Shown piece after piece: positions 1 through 5,451 of a DNA stretch of 6,259 nt. The DNA lies in contig VBKX01000101.1 in the NCBI GenBank assembly GCA_005879435.1, positions 1 through 6,259 of the forward strand, read 5' to 3'. The stretch is from Deltaproteobacteria bacterium (GTDB lineage: Bacteria > Desulfobacterota > Binatia > UBA9968). The position numbers and the translations under genes were made by a program. A model generated the notes under the pieces. It made no database searches. It had not been told where the DNA came from and saw nothing but the letters and a program-made list of their open reading frames with translations. Position 1 is the first letter of the stretch, and the number at the start of each line of letters is the position of its first letter.

Positions 1-147
1 GCAGCAGCCCTGGAATTCCTCACGCCGGGGTGAAACAAGGAGGCGGCGAAGCTAATCGGCGGGCACAGCGTCGTTACATCTTCGAGGGCCGTGGGAGATT
101 TTCGGCAGTCAGCCGGATTCCTGCGCTCATTCGCAGTGCTCCAAAGT
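1..147. other. No supported gene at the left edge
   Basis: A short plus-strand frame ends with a stop at 31-33 and could be the tail of a gene outside the window, but nothing identifies it. I see no convincing terminator or RNA gene here. Confidence 0.4.
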
Positions 148-1128
148 CTACTTGCTCGATTTGAACTCGATGCCAAGCAGCCGCGCCGCATTGCCGAAGT
201 CGATTGCTTGCCGCTCCGCGTCGCTCAGCTTGAGCGCTGCCAAGTCTTGCAGTTGCAGATCGATGTCCTCGCGGAAGGGAATGTCGGTGCCGAACAGCAC
301 GTGCTCGACCCCGAACATCGAGAGCGCCATGCGCAGAGCCGGAACGTTGCGGCATACCGTGTCGTAATAAAAGCGCTTGAAATAAACCTCCGGCGGCGCG
401 CTGAGATTTTCGTTGCACGCCGGAAACCGCTCGTAGCCCCACTGAATTCGTCCCATGAGATAGGGCGCCAAACCCCCGAGATGCGGAAAGATCATTTGCA
501 GTTTTGGGTACCGCTCGAAGACCCCGGCAAGCACGAGTCGAGTCGCAGCCAACGTCGTTTCGAACATGAAGCCCACTACGTTGGCGAGATTTAGCTCTAA
601 CATGCAGTCGAGCCCCGGCGGCGAAATGGGATGAAGCAAGAACGGCAGCCCGCGCCGCTCGAGCTCAGCATAGACCGGCATGAACGCGGCATCGTTGAGC
701 GGTCGCCCCCCGGCACTGCCCATGAGAGCCACACCAACTACCGTCGGTTCTTGAGCAAAACGGTCGAGTGTCTCAACCGCCAACTCTGGAAACTGCAGCG
801 GCAACGTAAGCAGAACGCGAAACCGATCGGGATAATCGCGCGCGGGTTGCACGATCATCTCGTTAGCCAGCTGCGTGAGTTCGCCTGCGGCCGCTCTGTC
901 CTGCACAAGCGCGCCGTGAAATGGGACTGAGAGCACCTGCATCTCAATCCCCCACTTCTCCATCTCTTGCAGACGACCTTCGACGTGGGTCATACGCGGA
1001 TCCGTGCTCATCCATTTGATCAACCGCTGTGCGTCCTGACCCGCCGGCGAATTGTCATTGCCGAAAACGTGTCGCAGCGCTTCGATATAAGCCTTAGAAA
1101 ACAGATGAGCGTGCACGTCGATGCGCAT
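148..1128 (-). CDS. ACMSD-like amidohydrolase (metal-dependent hydrolase or decarboxylase)
   Basis: A 326-residue cytoplasmic protein of the amidohydrolase superfamily, 2-amino-3-carboxymuconate-semialdehyde decarboxylase (ACMSD)-like branch. Members use one active-site metal to decarboxylate or hydrate aromatic-derived acids. Visible metal and catalytic positions fit the family in order: His6-x-His8 in IDVHAH at the N-terminus, His166 in FLLHP, His216 in FPHLGG and Asp282 in FGTDIPF. The length is typical and the gene looks intact. I chose the ATG at 1128: an AGGAGG (1141-1136) lies seven bases upstream. A TTG six bases further upstream would sit directly against that site and is unlikely. 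It lies 90 bases downstream of the alpha/beta hydrolase on the same strand, so the two may share a transcript. The true substrate cannot be read from sequence; the family assignment is firm, the reaction is not. Confidence 0.9.
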   Translation of the reverse strand: MRIDVHAHLFSKAYIEALRHVFGNDNSPAGQDAQRLIKWMSTDPRMTHVEGRLQEMEKWGIEMQVLSVPFHGALVQDRAAAGELTQLANEMIVQPARDYPDRFRVLLTLPLQFPELAVETLDRFAQEPTVVGVALMGSAGGRPLNDAAFMPVYAELERRGLPFLLHPISPPGLDCMLELNLANVVGFMFETTLAATRLVLAGVFERYPKLQMIFPHLGGLAPYLMGRIQWGYERFPACNENLSAPPEVYFKRFYYDTVCRNVPALRMALSMFGVEHVLFGTDIPFREDIDLQLQDLAALKLSDAERQAIDFGNAARLLGIEFKSSK

Positions 1129-1135
1129 GGCCAAA

Positions 1136-1141
1136 CCTCCT
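1136..1141 (-). promoter_or_regulatory. Ribosome binding site of the amidohydrolase
   Basis: On the minus strand this reads AGGAGG, followed by seven bases and then ATG at 1128. It decides the start codon in favour of that ATG over the TTG at 1134-1132. Confidence 0.8.
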
Positions 1142-1218
1142 GTGCGTTATAGCGGAATTGTGTGACACACCTAAAGCCGCGGAGCGCTGCCTCTTGGTTG
1201 CGCTGGACGCCGTTAGAT

Positions 1219-2079
1219 CTAATTTTTTTCGGTCGTTTTTATCGCCAGATATCGGCCGAGAAACTCTAACACGTCTTTCTCCCACACATGTACGCCTTCG
1301 GCGGAAAATACTCTGTGGCCCGGAGGGGTGTCCGACGCGGCGCCTTGCGGGACAAATGCCTCGTAAATTACCGCCCGGTGCGGCACACCGCGGCGATTAT
1401 AAATTTCGCCGACGGTGGTGATGGATTCCGTAGTCCGATCGTTTTGCGCCACCATGAGCAGCGTCGGCGTATTGGCTTTCTCCGCCGCTGCGACGAGCGC
1501 GTTTCGAATGTCGGCATTGCCGTTCCAGGTCAGCGCGCCGCCCGCCTGGTTGACCGCGACCGCAAAGTCGTTGCTGCGGCTCACGGCGAACATGGTGACA
1601 ATACCACCGAACGACCAGCCCATGATTCCGATCCGCTTCGCGTCGATGAAACTCCGCGTAAGCAGGTAATCGCGCGCCGCCAACACGTCATCGGTCTCGG
1701 CCTGGAGCCGCGCCACGAGCCGCCGCCGGTTGTTACCGACTTCGTCCCGTATTGTGGCACCGTCCGAGCCGCCGTAGCCGCGGCGTTCAACGACGAACGC
1801 CACATAGCCCGCCTGAGTGAGCAAGTTGCCGATGTAGGGAAATGGCGTCGGCCGTCTCTCGTTGCCCTGGCGCGAACCGTGATTGTAGATGACCGCCGGG
1901 AACGGACCGTCGCCGAACGGTTTGTAGAGATAAGCTTGTATGCTGAGATTGCCGCTCGGATAGAAAACTTCGGTGTAAGGCGGCCGCGTCGCTGCTTCGC
2001 TGACGCCGCACGCTAAAAAATGAATCAGGACACCGAGAAATGATTTCGGGAAATTCAGGAAAGCGCGACGAATAACCAT
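1219..2079 (-). CDS. Exported alpha/beta hydrolase, dienelactone hydrolase / S9-S15 peptidase-like
   Basis: A 286-residue serine hydrolase with a complete alpha/beta fold. The nucleophile elbow GWSFGG is at residues 154-159 (Ser156). The acid is probably Asp214 in AQNDRTT, and the base probably His255 in PPGHRVF, with His264 as an alternative. YNHGSR (65-70) before the N-terminal glycine-rich turn supplies the oxyanion-hole region. The N-terminus has basic residues (RR at 4-5), then a hydrophobic stretch at about 12-24 and a small-residue region (SEAAT), so the protein is probably exported. Cys24 in FLACG also resembles a weak lipobox, which leaves a lipoprotein possible. The start ATG has only a weak upstream GGTG-type site, but the signal sequence supports it. 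Such enzymes cleave esters or peptides; the substrate is unknown. It sits 73 bases downstream of the HAD gene and 90 bases upstream of the amidohydrolase gene. Confidence 0.87.
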   Translation of the reverse strand: MVIRRAFLNFPKSFLGVLIHFLACGVSEAATRPPYTEVFYPSGNLSIQAYLYKPFGDGPFPAVIYNHGSRQGNERRPTPFPYIGNLLTQAGYVAFVVERRGYGGSDGATIRDEVGNNRRRLVARLQAETDDVLAARDYLLTRSFIDAKRIGIMGWSFGGIVTMFAVSRSNDFAVAVNQAGGALTWNGNADIRNALVAAAEKANTPTLLMVAQNDRTTESITTVGEIYNRRGVPHRAVIYEAFVPQGAASDTPPGHRVFSAEGVHVWEKDVLEFLGRYLAIKTTEKN

Positions 2080-2152
2080 CGATCACCACGAAACATGGCG
2101 TTTGGGATGTTTGTTAAATCGCGGCAAATCCATTTGCGTAGACTTCTAACGC

Positions 2153-2749
2153 CTAGATACAACCCATCGCTCTGAGTTCGTCGGTACATTGGACTGGATT
2201 TTCAAACCGAACTGTCTGAATGCCCATCTGCCGCGCAGTAGCTAGATTGATCTCCACGTCGTCGATAAAAACCGTGTCCGCGGCGTGGAGCCCGTACGTC
2301 TCCAGCAGATGAGAGTAAATCTTTGGCTCCGGTTTACACAAATTGAGCCGGCACGAAATCACTTTACCGGTAAAAACATCAAAAAAGTCATAGGTCCGTT
2401 CGAGATACTCGATGGAGGCAAAATGCATGTTCGAGAGACAGTAAAGAGAATGTCCCTGGGCTTTCAGTCGATGGAGCAACTCGACCGTATCCGTGATCGG
2501 GGTAAGTCTTGAAGGAACTCGCTGTAAAAAATGGTTGAGTTCAAAATGAGATAGCCCAGTCCGCTCAGACGCTCGCGCGACGGCGTCTTCGGGGGCAAGG
2601 GTGCCGCGATCGAGCTCGACCCAATCGGGATGGCCAACGAACTCCGAATGGACCACTCTGCACACCTCCGGATCATCGAATAGGTCAGCAATAAGAGTCT
2701 CCGGCTCCCAGCGCACCACTACCCCACCTAGATCAAACACAATATTCAA
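2153..2749 (-). CDS. HAD-superfamily hydrolase, YihX-like (subfamily IA)
   Basis: A 198-residue cytoplasmic protein with all four HAD motifs: nucleophile Asp6 in FDLGGVV, motif II Ser106 in CLSNM, motif III Lys139 in CKPEPKIY, and motif IV Asp163-Asp164 in FIDDVEINLATA. A helical cap lies between motifs I and II, as in subfamily I. The size and the DLGxV form of motif I resemble YihX, a sugar-phosphate (alpha-glucose-1-phosphate) phosphatase, but many relatives are uncharacterised, so the substrate is open. The residue two after the nucleophile is Gly rather than the usual Asp, as in YihX. The start is TTG at 2749-2747: the frame is closed upstream by a stop at 2765-2767, no ATG is available, and AGAGG lies five bases ahead. 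The downstream GTG at 2740 would remove three residues just before the nucleophile strand. Confidence 0.88.
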   Translation of the reverse strand: MNIVFDLGGVVVRWEPETLIADLFDDPEVCRVVHSEFVGHPDWVELDRGTLAPEDAVARASERTGLSHFELNHFLQRVPSRLTPITDTVELLHRLKAQGHSLYCLSNMHFASIEYLERTYDFFDVFTGKVISCRLNLCKPEPKIYSHLLETYGLHAADTVFIDDVEINLATARQMGIQTVRFENPVQCTDELRAMGCI

Positions 2750-2754
2750 AGCTA

Positions 2755-2759
2755 CCTCT
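2755..2759 (-). promoter_or_regulatory. Ribosome binding site supporting a TTG start
   Basis: AGAGG on the minus strand, five bases before the TTG at 2749. It is the main evidence for a non-ATG start of the HAD hydrolase. Confidence 0.55.
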
Positions 2760-2829
2760 GGTTTCTATTCTCTAAGTCTCTAATCAGCCTCATATTTTAC
2801 GACGACTGTCGAGTCGGCGCAAGGCAAGT

Positions 2830-2931
2830 TTATTTACGTGAATCATCGCTGAAGACTGCATCTGCGATCGCGGCCCATGAGAAACCAAGCGGACCGGCGG
2901 GCAAGCGAATTTCCGGATCGAAGAAACTGTC
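2830..2931 (-). pseudogene. Possible gene remnant: orphan C-terminus-like reading frame
   Basis: Between the small membrane protein and the HAD gene about 230 bases lack an intact gene. On the minus strand one frame reads a protein-like tail containing DPEIRLPAGPLGFSW, then an Ala-rich stretch and a polar end (SDDSRK), stopping at 2830-2832. Its composition looks like a real C-terminus rather than noise. The frame runs back only to a stop at 2974-2976, with no ATG, GTG or TTG in its upstream part, so it cannot be expressed as an intact gene. I do not recognise the family. It may be a decayed gene or chance; confidence is low. Confidence 0.25.
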
Positions 2932-2980
2932 GTGTCGTCGAAACTTTCGCCGGACAGAACATCGATCTGCGGCTCAGAGC

Positions 2981-3181
2981 CTAAAAAAAATAAGGGATGA
3001 CCGAGAGCGCAAGACCTATGATAACGAGAAGTACCGTATTGGATACGAAGTAAGGAAAGGCCATCAACCCGATGCCGCAAAACAAAGGAACGAAACGCTG
3101 CTGCTTCTTTCCGAAAACAAAATACGCCAAACCGATCGCGCCAAAAATTACGCCCCAGATCAACGAAGCTTCGCTACCCAT
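2981..3181 (-). CDS. Small three-segment membrane protein
   Basis: A 66-residue, very hydrophobic protein. Three membrane segments are visible: about residues 6-24 (SLIWGVIFGAIG onward), then a basic loop KKQQR at 25-29, then 31-47 (ending PYFVS), and 49-66 (ending VIPYFF at the stop). The positive loop between segments 1 and 2 suggests it faces the cytoplasm. The overall form, an N-terminal MGSE and the PYFVSNT turn, resembles a conserved small family often labelled as amino-acid transport protein; that label has no strong functional support that I know of. The ATG at 3181 has a modest GGGTGG site upstream. The stop abuts a run of eight A on the plus strand. The function is unknown. Confidence 0.72.
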   Translation of the reverse strand: MGSEASLIWGVIFGAIGLAYFVFGKKQQRFVPLFCGIGLMAFPYFVSNTVLLVIIGLALSVIPYFF

Positions 3182-3281
3182 CTGAGGCCACCCTAACGCT
3201 CGCGCAATGTTTCATGACATTCGACCCATTGACGATGGAATGTGAAGTGTTTCATTAGGCAGAGATATTGATCGATAAGAT

Positions 3282-3350
3282 TCAGCTGGCGTGAGTTTTG
3301 CCGATCAGATAATCATGCCACGGCGTCCAATAATACTTTTCCCAACCCCT
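3282..3350 (-). pseudogene. Out-of-frame C-terminal remnant of the AHSA1/SRPBCC gene
   Basis: Directly after residue Glu98 of the AHSA1 frame, the other frame on the same strand reads GWEKYYWTPWHDYL followed by IGKTHAS and a stop at 3282-3284. GWxxYYWxPWxxYL is the usual C-terminal helix of this protein family. It therefore belongs to the gene that starts at 3642 but is displaced by a frame change at about 3346-3351. Confidence 0.75.
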
Positions 3351-3642
3351 CGATCCGAGCCCCGTCTTGCGCCGGCCAGAACGAGAGCGTCAGCACCGAG
3401 TCCATCGCCGTTAGCGGCCAATTTCCCGACCGCCAAGTTTGAACGATCAACGTCTTCGGCTCGATGTGTAGAATCCTGCCGGAAAGCATCCCGTCGAATG
3501 CGCTAAAAGCGCCGCCCGCGTGCGGCTCGATCGTCACCGGCAATCCGGTAAACTCCGCGTGCTCCGCCGGATCGAGATACATATCGAATAGCTTATCCGG
3601 CGATGCCGGCAGCGAGGCTGCCATGATGATGTTTCGTGGCAT
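3313..3642 (-). CDS. AHSA1/SRPBCC (START-like) domain protein, frameshifted at the 3' end
   Basis: The readable product is 109 residues of an SRPBCC helix-grip fold. The N-terminal strand (NIIMAASLPASPDKLFDMYLDP), the HAEFTG region, PHAGGAFSAFDGMLSGRILHIEP and the QTWRS...WP region are typical of the activator-of-Hsp90 homologue 1 family in bacteria, which bind hydrophobic ligands and mostly have unknown roles. The start ATG is supported by AAGGAG (3656-3651), eight bases upstream. After DGARIE (93-98) family members continue with a beta strand of the LVHxNVP kind and end with a GWxxYYWxPW helix. Here the strand is missing, the frame ends in GLGKVLLDAVA, and the terminal helix appears in another frame. 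This suggests an internal deletion of roughly 45-50 bases that also shifted the frame, so the protein is probably non-functional unless this is an assembly error. Confidence 0.75.
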   Translation of the reverse strand: MPRNIIMAASLPASPDKLFDMYLDPAEHAEFTGLPVTIEPHAGGAFSAFDGMLSGRILHIEPKTLIVQTWRSGNWPLTAMDSVLTLSFWPAQDGARIEGLGKVLLDAVA

Positions 3643-3650
3643 TGTGAAAA

Positions 3651-3656
3651 CTCCTT
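3651..3656 (-). promoter_or_regulatory. Ribosome binding site of the AHSA1 gene
   Basis: AAGGAG on the minus strand, eight bases before the ATG at 3642. It fixes the start of the gene and shows that the 5' end is intact even though the 3' end is broken. Confidence 0.7.
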
Positions 3657-3753
3657 TTTACGACGCTTGTGACCGGTCTATTGCGGTGATCGTCGACGAA
3701 CGGAGGTTCGAACTCAGAAAGTCGAGACTAGAATTCAGACGCCGCCTCACTTT

Positions 3754-4215
3754 CTATTTAACCTCTATTGAAACTTCGGTAGTTGGGCCTTTGACGACAA
3801 ACTTGGACTTTTCCCATGTCGGTGGCCCCAAAGTTACTCTCACATTATTTGAAAACCCGTATGGTTCGAGAGGTATCCCCACAAAGTTCTTATCCATCTT
3901 GCCGTTTTTGTTTTCATCATGAAGAACCGCAATGCCGTAATCCCCATAGGGAACATTATTGATTTTCCATGTGACTGATTGACTGTCCACGTTAATCGTC
4001 GATGAGTATACCGGTTGTTCGCCTAGCCATTTCTCGGACGAATTGAATACAGCGATTTTCACCTGTCCTGTCTCAGAACGAAGCCCAGTGACCTTAACAA
4101 TTACCGTAGCCTGTCCACCCGACTGCGCGAGAATTGCACGGACAAAAATGACCGCGACAAAAGATGAAATAATGTACGCAAGTGAAACAGCAATTCGGAC
4201 GTGGCTAGACAGCAT
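3754..4215 (-). CDS. Secreted DUF2141 domain protein
   Basis: A 153-residue protein. Residues 1 to about 30 form a signal peptide: a short basic start (HVR), a long hydrophobic core, and a likely cleavage after AILA or AQS. The mature part is a beta-rich DUF2141 domain: VKVTGLRSETGQVKIAVFN with SSEKWL, then VPYGDYGIAVLHDENKNGKMDKN, an Asp/Asn-rich segment that resembles a calcium-binding loop, then GIPLEPYGFSNN near the C-terminus. DUF2141 proteins are exported and of unknown function. No cysteine is present in the mature part. The ATG at 4215 has only a purine-rich AAGAGAAA upstream. Three sampled 60-base lines average about 43 % G+C, lower than the amidohydrolase and NADH dehydrogenase lines I counted. 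It is transcribed divergently from the DM13 gene and lies 111 bases upstream of the AHSA1 start. Confidence 0.85.
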   Translation of the reverse strand: MLSSHVRIAVSLAYIISSFVAVIFVRAILAQSGGQATVIVKVTGLRSETGQVKIAVFNSSEKWLGEQPVYSSTINVDSQSVTWKINNVPYGDYGIAVLHDENKNGKMDKNFVGIPLEPYGFSNNVRVTLGPPTWEKSKFVVKGPTTEVSIEVK

Positions 4216-4239
4216 GTTTCTCTTTCATCTTAACGAGTG

Positions 4240-4268
4240 ATCATAATGAGCCTATTCTTGTTTCGGAA
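4240..4268 (-). promoter_or_regulatory. Weak candidate promoter for the DUF2141 gene
   Basis: On the minus strand a TATGAT (4245-4240) lies 24 bases before the DUF2141 start, with TTCCGA (4268-4263) 17 bases further upstream. The -10 match is good and the -35 match poor. Assigned by eye. Confidence 0.2.
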
Positions 4269-4348
4269 ATGTAGCACAATCGAATCTGCTAGCCTAATTC
4301 GCCGCCATTCGCATCCTTTTCCTGCTCGCATACATCTAACCAGCCAGA

Positions 4349-4378
4349 TTGTTTTGCCAATTCAGGCAGAAATATTAT
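4349..4378 (+). promoter_or_regulatory. Weak candidate promoter for the DM13 gene
   Basis: TTGTTT (4349-4354) and TATTAT (4373-4378) are separated by 18 bases, about 50 bases before the DM13 start. This lies in the 216-base divergent spacer (4216-4431), in which I see no gene. Assigned by eye only. Confidence 0.25.
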
Positions 4379-4418
4379 TCGCGACGGCAAATAAGCGGTC
4401 GATTATGAAACTATTAAC

Positions 4419-4423
4419 GGAGG
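4419..4423 (+). promoter_or_regulatory. Ribosome binding site of the DM13 gene
   Basis: GGAGG, eight bases before the ATG at 4432. It rules out the in-frame upstream ATGs at 4237 and 4405, which would place this site inside the coding region. Confidence 0.8.
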
Positions 4424-4431
4424 TTTTTCCC

Positions 4432-5280
4432 ATGAGTAAGCGAAATATCATTATCGGAGCAGGCGTTGTCGTGCTGGCGATCGGCTGGTACGCGTTTCGA
4501 CCGGAGTTGTTGTTCGTCAACAAGACGGTGAACGAAGAATTTCCCGGCGGGGCCGCGATGGCTTCTATCGAGAAGGGACCGATGGCCGTGACCAAAGGCA
4601 ACTTCAAAGGCTTAGCGCACGAAACTAAAGGTTTGGCTTCGATTTATCAGCTTGCCGACGGCAAGCGAACTTTGCGGCTGACCGAATTCGAAACTTCCAA
4701 CGGCCCGGACGTTCACGTCTATTTAACAGCCGCCGAGGTTGAGAAAGGCAGTGAAGCAATTAGAGAAGCCGGCTTCATCGATCTTGGTTCGATGAAAGGC
4801 AACAAGGGCGATCAGAACTATGACATCCCGGCGGATGCCGATTTGAACAAATACAAAAACGTCACCATCTGGTGCGCGCGGTTTGGCGTGAACTTCGGCC
4901 AGGCGGCTTTGGAAGCGCCGGTTTCGATTCCCGTAAAGGTTGCGGAGGGTAATTTCCGCGGCGTCGCCCATGAAACGAAAGGCATGGCGGCGATTTACAA
5001 ACTGGCAGACGGTAAGAACGTCTTGCGTTTCAGCGCGTTCGAAACCTCCAACGGTCCCGACGTGCACATCTACTTGGTCGCGGCTAACGATGCTAAAGAT
5101 GACGACACGGTAAAGAAAGCCGGTTTTATCGACCTCGGCAGCATCAAGGGTAACATTGGCGATCAGAACTACGACCTGCCGGCCGGTGTCGATCTCTCGA
5201 AATACCGCGCCGTGACCGTGTGGTGTAAGCGATTCGGTGTCAACTTCGCCACAGCAGCGCTGGCTTCTGCGAAGAGTTAA
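4432..5280 (+). CDS. Membrane-anchored protein with two tandem DM13 domains
   Basis: A 282-residue protein. KR at 3-4 followed by a hydrophobic segment at about 5-22 forms an uncleaved N-terminal anchor, so the domains probably lie outside the cytoplasmic membrane. Two DM13 domains follow, about residues 53-160 and 170-277. Each has GNFxGxAHETKG, FETSNGPDVHxYL, AGFIDLGSxKGN, GDQNYD and WCxRFGVNF. The single cysteine in each (Cys148, Cys265) is the conserved DM13 residue proposed to take part in redox chemistry or electron transfer; direct biochemical proof is thin. Many bacterial relatives carry one domain behind the same kind of anchor, so the second copy is notable. The start follows from GGAGG eight bases upstream. 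It is divergent from the DUF2141 gene and followed after 171 bases, containing a hairpin repeat, by an NADH dehydrogenase on the same strand. Confidence 0.9.
   Translation: MSKRNIIIGAGVVVLAIGWYAFRPELLFVNKTVNEEFPGGAAMASIEKGPMAVTKGNFKGLAHETKGLASIYQLADGKRTLRLTEFETSNGPDVHVYLTAAEVEKGSEAIREAGFIDLGSMKGNKGDQNYDIPADADLNKYKNVTIWCARFGVNFGQAALEAPVSIPVKVAEGNFRGVAHETKGMAAIYKLADGKNVLRFSAFETSNGPDVHIYLVAANDAKDDDTVKKAGFIDLGSIKGNIGDQNYDLPAGVDLSKYRAVTVWCKRFGVNFATAALASAKS
4588..5262 (+). repeat. Internal tandem duplication (two DM13-coding units)
   Basis: The two domain-coding units (4588-4911 and 4939-5262) align without gaps at a constant offset of 117 codons. Counting by eye from Gly56 to Leu160, about 71 of 105 residues are identical. 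The most divergent part is the 16-residue stretch before AGFIDLGS. Confidence 0.85.
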
Positions 5281-5331
5281 GAAGAACTCACTCACCACGA
5301 ATAGCTACAATCAAATGCGGAAAATGCAATT

Positions 5332-5411
5332 TCACCACGAAGCACACGAAGGTCACGAAGAATTTGGATATCCATACTTTTAACTTCGTGCCTTTCGTGC
5401 CTTCGTGGTGA
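5332..5411. repeat. Long imperfect inverted repeat of CACGAAG-type units (REP-like, possible hairpin terminator)
   Basis: The left arm (5332-5360) starts TCACCACGAAG and contains three spaced ACGAAG units. The right arm (5384-5411) is nearly its reverse complement, ending CTTCGTGGTGA. The arms differ by a one-base indel and a few mismatches, and the loop is 23 bases. A partial extra copy of the outer motif (CTCACCACGAA) stands at 5291-5301, just after the DM13 stop codon. Elements built of this motif are dispersed between genes in several environmental bacterial lineages. In RNA it would form a long hairpin and could end or attenuate transcription between the DM13 and NADH dehydrogenase genes. 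There is no U-tract after the right arm, so a classic intrinsic terminator is not evident. Confidence 0.7.
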
Positions 5412-5451
5412 CCACATCTTACTGACAATATCGAAAGCTAGTCTTAACGAA

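Noticed and set aside
91..594. 167-residue plus-strand reading frame opposite the amidohydrolase
   Set aside because: It lies antisense to a gene with all its metal-binding motifs in order, is rich in Arg and Glu with no recognisable domain, and looks like a codon-bias shadow.
1288..2016. 242-residue plus-strand reading frame opposite the alpha/beta hydrolase
   Set aside because: The minus strand here encodes the GWSFGG nucleophile motif and the rest of the triad. The plus-strand product is Arg/Val-rich and matches no family I know.
2790..3080. 96-residue minus-strand frame overlapping the small membrane protein
   Set aside because: Its 5' part is a frame shadow of the membrane protein. Its 3' part is less protein-like than the neighbouring frame reported as a possible remnant.
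3340..3352. Programmed frameshift at GGGTTGGGAAAAG in the AHSA1 gene
   Set aside because: A frameshift alone would recover the terminal helix but not the missing beta strand, so a deletion explains the data better.
4237..4431. Upstream extension of the DM13 protein to ATG 4237 (347 residues)
   Set aside because: The extension is not protein-like, precedes the membrane anchor, and would put the GGAGG ribosome binding site at 4419-4423 inside the coding region.
4723..5298. 191-residue minus-strand frame opposite the DM13 gene
   Set aside because: It is a shadow of the duplicated DM13 coding sequence. Its own internal similarity simply mirrors that duplication.
5332..5411. CRISPR-like reading of the repeated CACGAAG units
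   Set aside because: The units are only about seven bases with spacers of a few bases, and they form an inverted rather than direct array. There are no regular spacers and no cas genes in the window.
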